NCBI GenBank assembly: GCA_027623325.1
Contig: JAQBXY010000018.1
Coordinates: forward strand, 1 to 64,000
Source: Gemmatimonadota bacterium
GTDB lineage: Bacteria; Gemmatimonadota; Gemmatimonadetes; Longimicrobiales; Gaopeijiaceae
Length of the DNA stretch: 64,000 nt
Direction: 5' to 3'
The notes under the pieces were generated by a model. The model was not told the DNA's origin and made no database searches. It worked only from the letters and a program-made list of their open reading frames with translations. Positions 32,564 to 40,932 of the stretch are shown here, in pieces. The first letter of the stretch is position 1. Each line of letters starts with the position of its first letter. The position numbers and the translations under genes are program-made.

Positions 32564-33475
32564 ATGAACGCATCTAATTCAGCACCCCGCCATCCGATCC
32601 GGGTCGTCGCCCAGCGCACCGGGCTCACCCCAGCCACCATCCGCGCGTGGGAACGACGCTACGCCGCCGTGTCACCGAGTCGCTCGGATGGCGGGCGGCG
32701 CCTCTACTCCGACCGCGAGGTCGAGCGACTCGGGATGCTCCGCCAACTGACGGAGGCCGGTCGCCCCATCAGCATGGTGGCGCCCCTGTCCGACGACGCG
32801 GCGCGCGAGCTGCTCTTGGAGGACCGAACTTCGGCTCCAGCGCCAGCCACGCCGGAGAACGGAGCTCGGCCCTCGAGTGTCGTCGATCGTGCCTACGCCC
32901 AGATGCTCGAGCGCGATGCGGGGGGCCTGGAGCGGACGCTCTGGCTCGCCGCCGTTTCGTCTGGCAGCAAGGTCTTCTTGGACGAGATCGTCCGTCCGTT
33001 GCTGGTTCGCATGGGTGAGGCCTGGGCTTCCGGCAACGTGGACCCCGGTCGCGAACACCTCGCGAGCGATGTCATCGACGGGGTCCTGGCTCGTATTGCC
33101 GGGCCCTCCCGGGCAAGCGAAGGTCCGGGCCTCGTGGTGGCCACGCTTCCCGGGGAGCGGCATGGTCTCGGCGCCCGCCTGCTGTCGGCGGCCGCGACCG
33201 TGGAGGGATGGAGAGTCTCCTACTTGGGTACGGATCTTCCCGCGACTGATATCGCCACGATGGCCGTCGGCGTCGGAGCGAGGGCGGTCGCGATCAGTGT
33301 CGTGGGAGATGAGCGTCTCGCGGAGACCCTCCACTCCTTGGCCGCGCTTCGCGAACTTCTTGCTCCCAACGTGGAGATCTGGGTCGGGGGCCGGAGCGCA
33401 GATCTCCTCGACGTCGAACGGCTTCCGCGCGGTGTGAGGGTCCTGAACGGGCTCGAGCACCTCCGTCTCGCCTAG
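32564..33475 (+). CDS. CarH/LitR-like MerR-family regulator with B12-binding domain
   Basis: The 303-residue protein has an N-terminal MerR helix-turn-helix (VAQRTGLTPATIRAWERRYA, then GGRRLYSDREVERLGMLRQL), a helical B12-cap domain and a C-terminal cobalamin-binding Rossmann domain. Diagnostic residues are present: Trp154 followed after nine residues by Glu164-His165 (AWASGNVDPGREH), the W-x9-EH adenosylcobalamin cap motif, and E-x-H-x-x-G (ERHGLG, His200), the lower axial ligand. In CarH, dark AdoCbl-bound tetramers repress and light breaks the Co-C bond. ATG 32564 is chosen; the upstream frame covers the promoter. Confidence 0.88.
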   Translation: MNASNSAPRHPIRVVAQRTGLTPATIRAWERRYAAVSPSRSDGGRRLYSDREVERLGMLRQLTEAGRPISMVAPLSDDAARELLLEDRTSAPAPATPENGARPSSVVDRAYAQMLERDAGGLERTLWLAAVSSGSKVFLDEIVRPLLVRMGEAWASGNVDPGREHLASDVIDGVLARIAGPSRASEGPGLVVATLPGERHGLGARLLSAAATVEGWRVSYLGTDLPATDIATMAVGVGARAVAISVVGDERLAETLHSLAALRELLAPNVEIWVGGRSADLLDVERLPRGVRVLNGLEHLRLA

Positions 33476-33915
33476 GCACTTCTCGCCCAATCGGCTCATC
33501 GCGGAGGGAGCGTGACGTTCCGCTCGTGGGGGATCAAACCACCGACCGCTGCTCGCAAAGCGTCGTGGCCAGGCGAACGAAGGACTTGGAATGACTTACT
33601 CATTCGTACCCTACTGACCGCCTTCGTGGGGTGCGGCCCTCCAACCCGGTACGCTTGGCGGCTTACGAGTTCCGGTTACCCCTTGGGGTTGGGTACCCAG
33701 GGCCCGGAATCGCACCCCACGGCGTAGAGGCAGGGGAATGGGGCCCCCTGGAGGCGTCCCCCCGGGAAACCAAGCGGACCTGGTCACAAATTGTAAACAC
33801 GGCCCTGCAGAAGTCTGCAAATCCATGCAGTTCCGCGGAGGTGGGGCAGGGGGTGAAGCCGCGTCAGGGGTGAGGCTTTCGAACAGTTAGCAAGACTCTC
33901 CAGATTCTCCGACAC
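33476..33915. other. Gene-free right end of the island
   Basis: No frame in these 440 bases has a convincing start, codon pattern or motif. The stretch GGTTACCCCTTGGGGTTGGG near 33675 and clusters of CTGCA near 33815-33830 could be protein-binding sites for the recombinase, but nothing is certain. Confidence 0.5.
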
Positions 33916-33966
33916 GACTGCAAATCCTCTATCCCCGGTTCGAATCCGGGCGGCGCCTCTGGGTTT
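33916..33966 (+). repeat. attR: partial copy of tRNA-Cys
   Basis: Identical over 51 bases to 27559-27609 and lacking the 5-prime half of the tRNA, so it is not a second tRNA gene. It marks the right end of the integrated element. Confidence 0.9.
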
Positions 33967-34044
33967 TCGGAGTTAGGGGGGTTGGTGCATGGCTCCTGAT
34001 CTAGGTTTCGTTGTGATGCGAAGCCCCCGACCTGGAGTCAGCCC

Positions 34045-34245
34045 GTGAAGTATCCGAAGCGAAGCCAATACAAGCACGCGAAGTCCCAGGATCGGGTACG
34101 GAATTGGCAAGCGTACGAGGTCGGCCTCCAGAAGCGTGGCGACGTGACCGTCTGGCTTTCGGATACTGCGCTCGATGCCTGGCGCGCTCCGGCCAGTGGC
34201 AAGCCCGGCGACGCGGACCTAGCCATGACGCTTGCCGGTGCCTGC
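34045..34245 (+). pseudogene. 5-prime fragment of an IS5-type transposase
   Basis: From GTG 34045 the frame reads KYPKRSQYKHAKSQDRVRNW, then GLQKRGDVTVWLSDTALDAW and PASGKPG. This is the conserved N-terminus of IS5-group transposases (VRNW..Y...L..RG..T.W). After ~60 residues the similarity ends, and the DDE domain is missing. The rest of 33967-34319 shows no gene. The fragment lies 80 bases beyond attR and just before the biosynthetic cluster, marking old insertion activity at the border. Confidence 0.7.
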
Positions 34246-34319
34246 CGGTCGCGGGATGTTGACCGCTCCTCCGACCCTCGCCGGGCCCCATCTGATGTCC
34301 GATACCGTCAAACGGCTCG

Positions 34320-35213
34320 ATGCCTGAACCCGACGGACGTCACGCGGGCGTGGCCCGCTATTACGACCGCAACACCCGACGCTTCCTCCTGGTCGGGGGC
34401 GGGCGAGGCTCGCATTCGATCCACCGAGAACTCTGGGGCCCGGGCGTCTCCTCCGCGCGAGACGCTGTCCGCCACATCGATCGCCTCATCGCGGACGAGA
34501 TCGGTGCACTGGCCGCGCAGCCACCGCCGGCCCTCGTCGACTTCGGGTGTGGTGTGGGCGGGACCCTCCTTCAACTGGCGGAACGATTTCCGGACGCCCG
34601 CCTCCACGGTGTGACGATCAGCGCCGTGCAAGTCGAAAGCGCGAAGCAACTCGCGCGTCGGGCCGGGGTCGCCGACCGATGCACGTTCACACATGGCGAC
34701 TACTGTGCGGTCGATCTCGGAGTCCGTGCGACAGCGGTGGTGGCGATCGAGTCGATGGCGCACGGCGCCGACATCGACGCCTTCCTGGGGAACGCAGCGC
34801 GACATCTCGGACCGAGAGGCGCCCTGATCGTCGTCGATGACTTTCTCGCAGCCCCTCTCAGTTCACTCGGCGAGGCCGGGCGAAGGCGAGTCGATCAGTT
34901 GCGGGCAGGCTGGCAGCTGCACGGACTCTGTACGGCGGAGCATGTCGTGGCGGAGGCCGCCCGCCATCGACTCTCCCTCCGGAAGGACCTCGATCTCTCA
35001 GGATACACGCGCCCGGGCAGCCGTGTGCGGGATCACCTGGTGGCGCTCGCGAGCCCCGTGCTCGACCGTCTTGGGCTGTCCCGCGTGCCTTTCTTCGGCA
35101 ACATGATCGGGGGAAACGCCCTGCAGATCGGCCTCGAAAACGGCTACATCCGCTACAAGATGCTGGTGTTCGAAGCGGCGGCCGGCTCCGAGGCGGAGGC
35201 CGCCCCAGGCTGA
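34320..35213 (+). CDS. Class I SAM methyltransferase (tocopherol/GPP-methyltransferase-like)
   Basis: The 297-residue protein begins with HAGVARYYDRNTRRFLLVGG, an N-terminal motif shared with gamma-tocopherol- and geranyl-diphosphate-type C-methyltransferases. The SAM-binding motif is LVDFGCGVGGTLLQLAERFP, followed by HGVTISAVQVESAKQLA, VVAIESMAHGAD and the GALIVVDDFL region. Its 3-prime end overlaps the 3-prime end of the convergent CDP-alcohol phosphotransferase gene by 61 bases. It is the leftmost gene of the cluster; the substrate is unknown, possibly a prenyl or lipid moiety. Confidence 0.8.
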   Translation: MPEPDGRHAGVARYYDRNTRRFLLVGGGRGSHSIHRELWGPGVSSARDAVRHIDRLIADEIGALAAQPPPALVDFGCGVGGTLLQLAERFPDARLHGVTISAVQVESAKQLARRAGVADRCTFTHGDYCAVDLGVRATAVVAIESMAHGADIDAFLGNAARHLGPRGALIVVDDFLAAPLSSLGEAGRRRVDQLRAGWQLHGLCTAEHVVAEAARHRLSLRKDLDLSGYTRPGSRVRDHLVALASPVLDRLGLSRVPFFGNMIGGNALQIGLENGYIRYKMLVFEAAAGSEAEAAPG

Positions 35214-35935
35214 CCCGCGGCCGCGGCGACGGCCCAGCGCACGTCGACGCCGAACGAGTAGACGAGGGCCGCGAGGCTCGCACCGACTACGGCCACGGCC
35301 ATCCTGTCTGGGAGCCCGAGCGCGACGAGCAGCGCGACGCCCTGGACGACGCAGACGGTCTGTCGGCGTGTGCTCGGAGGCAGCTCAGCGCGGAGGGCAG
35401 ACCAGATCCAGCTCGCCGCCACGAAGAGGTAGCGCATGCCGCCGATGAGCAGAACCCAGGCGCCGACCTTGTCGCTCTGCCAGACGATCGCGGACAGCGT
35501 CAGAATCACGGCGGCGTCGACCTCCATGTCGAAGCGTGCGCCGAATCGGGTCTGGGTCCCGGTGCGTCGGGCGACCTTTCCGTCGAAGATGTCGAGCACG
35601 AGCACCACGGTCGAAAGCCCGATGACCCACCAGAGCGCGCCGGTCCCGAGCGGTTCGGGGCGAAGGGCCAGCGCGAGGACCGGCACCGCGAGCGCCGCAC
35701 GACCGAGCGTGATCCGGTTCGCGGGCCCTAGACCCGGTCCGGGCGCGCCCTTCGGAATCCGGATCCAGATGAACGTTGCCAGGGTCGCGTACAGCCCGGC
35801 CGTCAGCAGCAGGTAGCTGGTTGCCTGGCCGGTGACCCACCACGTTATACCGCCCGAGAGGAGGGCGACCGCGAACCCGGCCGTCAGGTCCGCCGCTCGC
35901 GAATCAGGCATGTAGCGGGTTGCTGCCATCGTCAT
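35153..35935 (-). CDS. CDP-alcohol phosphatidyltransferase family membrane protein
   Basis: The 260-residue multi-helix protein contains the complete catalytic signature DGx2ARx8Gx3Dx3D (residues around DIFDGKVARR and FGARFDMEVD). Such enzymes transfer a phosphoalcohol from CDP-linked donors or accept an alcohol such as inositol, glycerol phosphate or serine. Surrounding helices are GFAVALLSGGITWWV, YLLLTAGLYATLATFIWI and WVLLIGGMRYLFVA. ATG 35935 is chosen; upstream starts collide with the divergent dehydrogenase. It suggests a lipid-linked step in the cluster. Confidence 0.85.
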   Translation of the reverse strand: MTMAATRYMPDSRAADLTAGFAVALLSGGITWWVTGQATSYLLLTAGLYATLATFIWIRIPKGAPGPGLGPANRITLGRAALAVPVLALALRPEPLGTGALWWVIGLSTVVLVLDIFDGKVARRTGTQTRFGARFDMEVDAAVILTLSAIVWQSDKVGAWVLLIGGMRYLFVAASWIWSALRAELPPSTRRQTVCVVQGVALLVALGLPDRMAVAVVGASLAALVYSFGVDVRWAVAAAAGQPGAASASEPAAASNTSIL

Positions 35936-35963
35936 CGTTGAGCCACGAGGGAAAGGAACGCCT

Positions 35964-36953
35964 TTGGACACCCGAACCGCCCGTCAGTTCTGGATTCGTG
36001 AGCCGGGTCTCGGAGAGATCGTGAGCAGGGAGCTCGGTCCGAGGCAAGGGCACGAGGTACTGGTGCGTGCTCACTATTCCGGGATCAGCCGGGGCACCGA
36101 GTCACTGGTCTTTCGGGGTGAGGTGCCCGTGTCCCAGTACGCCACGATGCGCGCTCCCTTCCAGGAAGGCGACTTCCCGGGCCCGGTGAAGTACGGGTAT
36201 GCGAGCGTGGGCGAGGTGCTCCAGGGCCCGGCAGGGCTGCAGGGGCGGACCGTCTTCTGCCTCCATCCGCATCAGGATCTCTACCACGTTCCCGCCGCTG
36301 CCGTGGTGCCGCTGCCTGACGGAGTGCCCCCGGCGAGGGCCGTGTTGGCGGCGAACGTCGAGACCGCGCTGAACGCCGTCTGGGACGCCGAGCCCGTGAG
36401 TGCCGAGCAGGTCGTTGTCATCGGAGCTGGTGTGGTCGGGCTGCTCACGGCGTGGCTGCTCCAAGAACAGACCAACATGGCGGTGACCGCATTCGACGTC
36501 GATTCAAGACGGGCGCCGGTGGCCGAGGCGTTGGGTGTGCCGTTCACGACGGACTCTCCCGAGGGCAGATACGCAGGACTGGTCGTCCACGCGAGCGGCA
36601 GTGAGCAGGGGCTCAGGACCGCACTCGCGACCGCCGGCATCGAGGCGACCATCCTGGAGTTGAGCTGGTACGGCGACCGGAACGTGTCTCTTCCTCTTGG
36701 CGAGGCGTTTCACTCCCGCCGCCTGACCCTCCGGAGCAGCCAGGTGGGCCGCATCCCCCCCCACCGGGCGGAGAGTTGGGACCACCGGCGGCGGTTGGAG
36801 GCCGCGGTCCGCCTCCTCGAGGACGACCGACTCGACGCCCTCATCAGCGGGGAGAGCGCGTTCGACGAGCTGCCCGAGACGATGAGGCGTCTCAGCCAGG
36901 AAGCCTCGGGTGCGCTATGTCACCGAATCCGTTATCTGAACGAACTCCCCTGA
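35964..36953 (+). CDS. MDR-type (zinc alcohol dehydrogenase-like) oxidoreductase
   Basis: This 329-residue medium-chain dehydrogenase/reductase has an N-terminal GroES-like part (GHEVLVRAHYSGISRGTESL, then GPVKYGYASVGEVLQG) and a nucleotide-binding part with VVVIGAGVVGLLTAWLLQ. The usual catalytic-zinc Cys (CGICGTD-type) is replaced by SGISRGTE, and no four-Cys structural zinc loop is seen, so the enzyme may be zinc-free. It lies 15 bases before the PTPS-like gene and is probably the first gene of the rightward operon. It may oxidise or reduce a side chain of the pterin or pyrimidine intermediate. Confidence 0.8.
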   Translation: MDTRTARQFWIREPGLGEIVSRELGPRQGHEVLVRAHYSGISRGTESLVFRGEVPVSQYATMRAPFQEGDFPGPVKYGYASVGEVLQGPAGLQGRTVFCLHPHQDLYHVPAAAVVPLPDGVPPARAVLAANVETALNAVWDAEPVSAEQVVVIGAGVVGLLTAWLLQEQTNMAVTAFDVDSRRAPVAEALGVPFTTDSPEGRYAGLVVHASGSEQGLRTALATAGIEATILELSWYGDRNVSLPLGEAFHSRRLTLRSSQVGRIPPHRAESWDHRRRLEAAVRLLEDDRLDALISGESAFDELPETMRRLSQEASGALCHRIRYLNELP

Positions 36954-36968
36954 CGCGAAGACCAGCCC

Positions 36969-37367
36969 ATGTACAGCCTGAACGTGAGAAGCCATTTCAT
37001 GATCGCCCACAGCTTCGAGGGCGAGGTCTTCGGTCCGGCCCAGCGCCTGCACGGCGCGACCTATGTGGTCGATGCCACCTTCCGCCGCTCCGAGTTGGAC
37101 GCCAACGGCCTGGTGGTCGACATCGGCCTCGCCAGCGAGGTGCTGGGCGAGATTCTCGGCGCGATGAACTACCGCAATCTGGACGACGATCCGTCGTTCA
37201 CCGGCAAGAACACCACGACGGAGTTCCTCGCCCGCGAGATCTGGGACAGGCTCGTCGCCGCGGTGCGAGCCGGGAAGCTCGGCGACGGGGCGGGTGACCT
37301 GTCGGCGATCGGCGTGACGCTCAACGAGTCCCACGTCGCATGGGGCGGCTACGAAGCGGCGCTGTGA
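36969..37367 (+). CDS. 6-pyruvoyl-tetrahydropterin synthase/QueD-like protein lacking a zinc ligand
   Basis: The 132-residue T-fold protein has family features: [79 protein letters not shown] and [12 protein letters not shown] (pterin-anchoring Glu). The zinc site needs three His. His14 and His28 are present, but the usual HGH is HGA (Ala30), so metal-dependent PTPS chemistry is unlikely. I recall that a Streptomyces coelicolor homologue (SCO6650) also lacks the zinc and PTPS activity while keeping a pterin-like site. Its stop overlaps the next gene (GTGA). Confidence 0.85.
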   Translation: MYSLNVRSHFMIAHSFEGEVFGPAQRLHGATYVVDATFRRSELDANGLVVDIGLASEVLGEILGAMNYRNLDDDPSFTGKNTTTEFLAREIWDRLVAAVRAGKLGDGAGDLSAIGVTLNESHVAWGGYEAAL

Positions 37368-38422
37368 CTTCGCGGGATCTCCATCTGATCATCCCGGGGC
37401 CGCTGGAGCAGCGGACCGGAGGGTACGTCTACGATCGACGGATCGTCGAGGGGCTGCGCAGGCTCGGGTGGACCGTCCATGTCCATGGCCTGGAGGGCGC
37501 ATTTCCCGATCCCGACCCGACGGCAGTGGCGGCCATGCGTGCCGCTCTGGAATCCATCCCCGCCGGAGCCATCGTCGTCATCGACGGACTCGCGATGGGC
37601 GGTCTGCCCGAGCCCGTACGGGACCACGCCCAGAGGCTGCGCGTGATCGCGCTGATCCACCATCCGCTCGCGGATGAGACCGGCCTCTCTGTGGAGGACC
37701 AGAACCGGCTCCGTTGCTCCGAACGAGCCGCGCTCGGCCCGTGCAGCGGTGTGATCGTGACGAGCGCGTTCACCGCCGGTGTGGTGGCCGCTTACGACGT
37801 GCCGCCGGACCGCATCGTGGTCGTACCGCCGGGAACGGAGCCCGCCCCGGCTGCGGCGGGTCCTGGCGAGGGTCGGCCGCCGGCGCTGCTCTGTGTCGCT
37901 ACCGTGACGCCTCGGAAGGGACACGACGTGCTCGTGGATGCGCTCGAGCGGCTGCGCGACCTGCCGTGGAGCTGCACCTACGTCGGAAGTCTCGATCGTA
38001 CACCGGACTTCGCGCGCGCCGTGCAGGAGAAGATCTCCCGCGCGGATCTGGATGACCGCGTCCACCTGGTGGGTGAGCGGACGGACATCGAACTGGCTGA
38101 ACTCTACCACGGGGCGTCCCTGTTCGTGCTGGCAAGTCACTACGAGGGGTACGGCATGGTCCTCATGGAGGCGATCGCGCGTGGGCTCCCCGTGGTGTCC
38201 ACCACGGGAGGCGCGATCCCGTTCACGGTGCCATCCGAGGCGGCGATCCTGGTGCCGCCTGGGGACGGGAAGGCGCTGGCCGACGCGCTGCGCCACCTTT
38301 TGACCGACGACGCGCATCGCGCCGGCATCGCCGCCGCCGCGCGGCGCCACGCGGACGAGATCGCGGACTGGGACGTGACCGCTCGCTCGTTCGCTGCAGC
38401 TGTCGACGTTCTGACCTCGTGA
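37364..38422 (+). CDS. Glycosyltransferase family 4-type enzyme
   Basis: The 352-residue GT-B protein begins [20 protein letters not shown]. The C-terminal domain contains [60 protein letters not shown] (the E-x7-E donor motif) and [11 protein letters not shown]. It probably transfers a sugar from a nucleotide-sugar donor to the cluster product or a lipid carrier. The GTG start overlaps the PTPS-like stop by 4 bases, and the stop overlaps the following methyltransferase. Confidence 0.88.
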   Translation: MTSRDLHLIIPGPLEQRTGGYVYDRRIVEGLRRLGWTVHVHGLEGAFPDPDPTAVAAMRAALESIPAGAIVVIDGLAMGGLPEPVRDHAQRLRVIALIHHPLADETGLSVEDQNRLRCSERAALGPCSGVIVTSAFTAGVVAAYDVPPDRIVVVPPGTEPAPAAAGPGEGRPPALLCVATVTPRKGHDVLVDALERLRDLPWSCTYVGSLDRTPDFARAVQEKISRADLDDRVHLVGERTDIELAELYHGASLFVLASHYEGYGMVLMEAIARGLPVVSTTGGAIPFTVPSEAAILVPPGDGKALADALRHLLTDDAHRAGIAAAARRHADEIADWDVTARSFAAAVDVLTS

Positions 38423-39234
38423 GCCTCGAGACTTTCGACGCGGACTGGCTCGCGCTCCGCGAGAGCGCCGACCACCGGTCGCGGGCCGGAGGGATGCTCA
38501 CGCCACTCCGGGACTGGTGGAGCGAGCCCGGGCGCACACGTGTGCTCGATCTCGGAGCCGGCGCGGGCTCCAATCTCCGCTATCTCGCTCCGGAGCTTTC
38601 GGGCCCGCAGGAGTGGACGCTCGTCGATCACGACCAGGGGCTCATGTCCCGCGCCAGGCCACCGGTCCCGGAGCTGGCCGTATCGACCCATTGCCAGGAC
38701 CTGCGCGAGGGGGTCGGCGCGCTCGTCGGGAGGGCCGATCTCGTGACCGCCTCGGCGCTTCTGGACCTGGTCTCCGAAGCGTGGCTCTCTGCATTGGCCG
38801 ACGTGTGCTCGGAGGCGCGCGCAGGGGCGCTCTTCGCCCTGAGCTACGACGGCCGCGTTGAATGGTCGGGCGAAGCGGACCCGGCAGACGCCGCGGTGCT
38901 GACTGCCGTCAACCGCCACCAACGAGGCGACAAGGGCTTCGGAGCGGCGCTCGGCCCCTCCGCGGGACCCGCCGCCGACGAGGCGTTTCGAGCGCATGGC
39001 TACCGGACGTGGCTACTGCCGAGCCCGTGGGTGCTCGAGTCGGCCGATACGGAACTGGTCCGCGCCCTGGTGGACGGCTGGGCCGACGTGGCGATGGAGC
39101 GCCTTCCGGGCGAGCGGGCGCGTGTGCGTGAATGGGCCGACGCCCGCTCGGAGGACATCGCGGAAGGGCGCGTGCGCCTCACCGTAGGCCATTGGGATCT
39201 GCTCGCGTTGCCGCCGGACGAGGGTGGGCCTTGA
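38419..39234 (+). CDS. Class I SAM-dependent methyltransferase
   Basis: The 271-residue protein has a SAM motif TRVLDLGAGAGSNLRYLAPE, an acidic second strand WTLVDHDQGLMSRAR and DLVTASALLDLVSEAWL. Strand 5 and the C-terminal region are ALFALSYDGRVEW and HGYRTWLLPSPW. Translation is coupled to the genes on both sides by 4-base overlaps. The acceptor is unknown. Confidence 0.75.
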   Translation: MSLETFDADWLALRESADHRSRAGGMLTPLRDWWSEPGRTRVLDLGAGAGSNLRYLAPELSGPQEWTLVDHDQGLMSRARPPVPELAVSTHCQDLREGVGALVGRADLVTASALLDLVSEAWLSALADVCSEARAGALFALSYDGRVEWSGEADPADAAVLTAVNRHQRGDKGFGAALGPSAGPAADEAFRAHGYRTWLLPSPWVLESADTELVRALVDGWADVAMERLPGERARVREWADARSEDIAEGRVRLTVGHWDLLALPPDEGGP

Positions 39235-40139
39235 TCAGGACCGTGGCCCGTCTCGCCGTCAGCATCGTGCTGCTCCTCGTCGTCTCCCGCTTCGTCGACG
39301 TCGGCGACGTGTTCGCGCGCCTGGCCGGGCTGCACAAGGGGTGGGTTGCGCTCGGACTGGCACTCTCGGTGCTGCAGCTGCTGGGCCTCGCCTGGCGGTG
39401 GGTCTACACGGCTCGGCAGCTGGGCATCGAGCTGCCGTGGAGGAAGGCCGTGGCGGAGTACTACCTGGGCGTACTCCTCAACCAGCTTCTCCCGGGGGGC
39501 GTCACAGGCGATGTCTCTCGGGCATGGCGCCATGCCCGGTCCTCTGCGCCGGGTGGCCCGGTCGTGACGGCCGTGGTCCTTGAACGCGCGTCCGGACAGG
39601 TCATGATGACGACCATGGCCATCGTCTCGCTGCTCTCGCTGCCCTGGGCGCCAGTGGCAACGCGTCGGATGCTGGCCGTCGTTCTGGCCGCCCTCGCGGT
39701 GCTGTCGGTGCGGAGCCTGAGTCGAGAGCCGCAGGACCCGCACGCGGGTGGCGTCCGGCAGGACGCGCGTAAAGTGCTGCTCGCGAAGGACGCCGCTGCC
39801 GTGCAGTGGCTGACCGCGGGGTTGGCGGCGGCCTCCTACGTCGTGGTCTTTCTCGTCGCGGCGCGCGCGGTGGGTGTGGAGACACCCATGCTGCGACTGC
39901 TCCCTCTCGTCGCTCCGGTCCTCATGACCATGTTGATTCCGGTATCCGTGGCGGGTTGGGGAATCCGCGAGGCCGCCGCGGCCGGCCTCTGGGGGCTCGT
40001 CGGGCTCACCCCCGCAGACGGCGCCGCGATTTCCGTGGCCTACGGTCTGCTCGTTCTCGTGTCGAGCCTGCCGGGTGTCCTCACGCTCATGCTCCCGCCC
40101 GCAGATCGAGATCGAAGAGGACGTCCCTCCCAAGCTTGA
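39231..40139 (+). CDS. LPG-synthase transmembrane-domain (UPF0104) membrane protein
   Basis: The 302-residue protein has about eight helices, beginning RLAVSIVLLLVVSRFVDVG. Family motifs are YYLGVLLNQLLPGGVTGDVS and PVSVAGWGIREAAAAGLWGL. The family covers the flippase/membrane half of lysyl-phosphatidylglycerol synthases and polyprenol-related membrane proteins, often next to glycosyltransferases. TTG 39231 overlaps the methyltransferase stop. The last 53 bases overlap the 3-prime end of the convergent reductase gene. Confidence 0.8.
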   Translation: MIRTVARLAVSIVLLLVVSRFVDVGDVFARLAGLHKGWVALGLALSVLQLLGLAWRWVYTARQLGIELPWRKAVAEYYLGVLLNQLLPGGVTGDVSRAWRHARSSAPGGPVVTAVVLERASGQVMMTTMAIVSLLSLPWAPVATRRMLAVVLAALAVLSVRSLSREPQDPHAGGVRQDARKVLLAKDAAAVQWLTAGLAAASYVVVFLVAARAVGVETPMLRLLPLVAPVLMTMLIPVSVAGWGIREAAAAGLWGLVGLTPADGAAISVAYGLLVLVSSLPGVLTLMLPPADRDRRGRPSQA

Positions 40140-40932
40140 AGGTCCGACAGGCGGGCCGGATGGCCTCGTCGAGAGTCTGGATCGGCTCGAGGATCACCGA
40201 CGGGCGGCCCGAGCCGATGAGGAGTGGCGCGACCGTCATGTGCAGCCGGTCGAGGAGGGATGCCTCGAGGAAGCGCGAAACGGTCACGCCACCCCCCTCG
40301 ACCAGTACGCGTGTGAGACCCTGTGCCCGGAGCACGCGCAGGAGGGCGGTCAGGTCCAGCTGTCCACCGTCGGTCGCAGGCACATGGATCTCGTCCCCGC
40401 GGACTTCCGGGTCGACCACTCCCCGGCCCGCTCGCCGCACGAACAGCGTCCGCGAAGCGCCGTCTGACCGAACCCCGGCTCCGGCATCGACACGGCCGGA
40501 GGGGTCGATGATGACGCGCACGGGGTTCTCGCCGTCCACGTGCCGCACGGTCAACTGGGGATCATCGGATACGACCGTCGTCGCTCCGACGATGACCACG
40601 TCGACGAGTGCCCGCAGACGGTGGAGCCGCTGGATGTCCTCGGGGCCCGTGACGAAGTGAGACGCGCCGCTCTCGGTGGCGATGCGCCCGTCGAGGCTTT
40701 GCCCCATCTGGCCGACGACCAGCTCCGCGGGTGTCCGGAGCGGCAGATAAAGGTCGAGCAGGTCGCGGGCGTCGTCGTCTGCCGGCGCGGAGGTGCTCCA
40801 CCGACCGGCAGAGTCGACGTCGATCGTGACACCCTTGGCCTCGACCTGCACCCGTCCGGGCCCCTTGGTCGAACCCGGACGCACGGCACGTACGAGAGCC
40901 CAAGCGGCGTTCGAGTCGATCCGTTTCGTCAC
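40087..40932 (-). CDS. RibD-type pyrimidine reductase (dihydrofolate-reductase-like)
   Basis: The 281-residue protein is a RibD C-terminal-domain reductase. Motifs are GQMGQSLDGRIATESGASHF, DIQRLHRLRALVDVVIVGA, TVVSDDPQLTVR, GENPVRVIIDPSGRV, RVLVEGGGVTVSRFLEASLL and DRLHMTVAPLLIGSGRPSV. In riboflavin synthesis such enzymes reduce the ribosyl side chain of the GTP cyclohydrolase II product with NADPH. The deaminase half of RibD is absent. GTG 40932 overlaps the creatininase-like stop by 4 bases. The N-terminal ~90 residues are an extension of unknown role. Confidence 0.87.
   Translation of the reverse strand: MTKRIDSNAAWALVRAVRPGSTKGPGRVQVEAKGVTIDVDSAGRWSTSAPADDDARDLLDLYLPLRTPAELVVGQMGQSLDGRIATESGASHFVTGPEDIQRLHRLRALVDVVIVGATTVVSDDPQLTVRHVDGENPVRVIIDPSGRVDAGAGVRSDGASRTLFVRRAGRGVVDPEVRGDEIHVPATDGGQLDLTALLRVLRAQGLTRVLVEGGGVTVSRFLEASLLDRLHMTVAPLLIGSGRPSVILEPIQTLDEAIRPACRTFKLGRDVLFDLDLRAGA

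Larger units (their letters stand above)
27610..33966. mobile_element. Integrative genomic island in tRNA-Cys
   Basis: A ~6.36 kb element bounded by the 51 bp att repeats. It carries a broken HTH gene and a tyrosine recombinase next to attL. Inside are membrane and outer-membrane genes, DUF1295, fasciclin, a CarH-like B12-dependent regulator, and truncated SDR and FAD-oxidoreductase genes. No replication or transfer genes are present, so it is a small integrative element that would need help to move. The 440 bases before attR contain no gene. Confidence 0.85.

Noticed and set aside
33512-33873. Short reading frames in the right end of the island
   Set aside because: They have no ribosome-binding sites, no recognisable motifs and composition like non-coding DNA; overlapping frames on both strands are equally open.
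33916-33966. Second tRNA-Cys gene
   Set aside because: Only the anticodon-to-acceptor 3-prime part is present; the 5-prime half is missing, so it is the att site.
36969-37367. Queuosine (QueD) biosynthesis
   Set aside because: The zinc ligand set is incomplete and no queC, queE or queF gene is nearby; the neighbours point to a different pathway.
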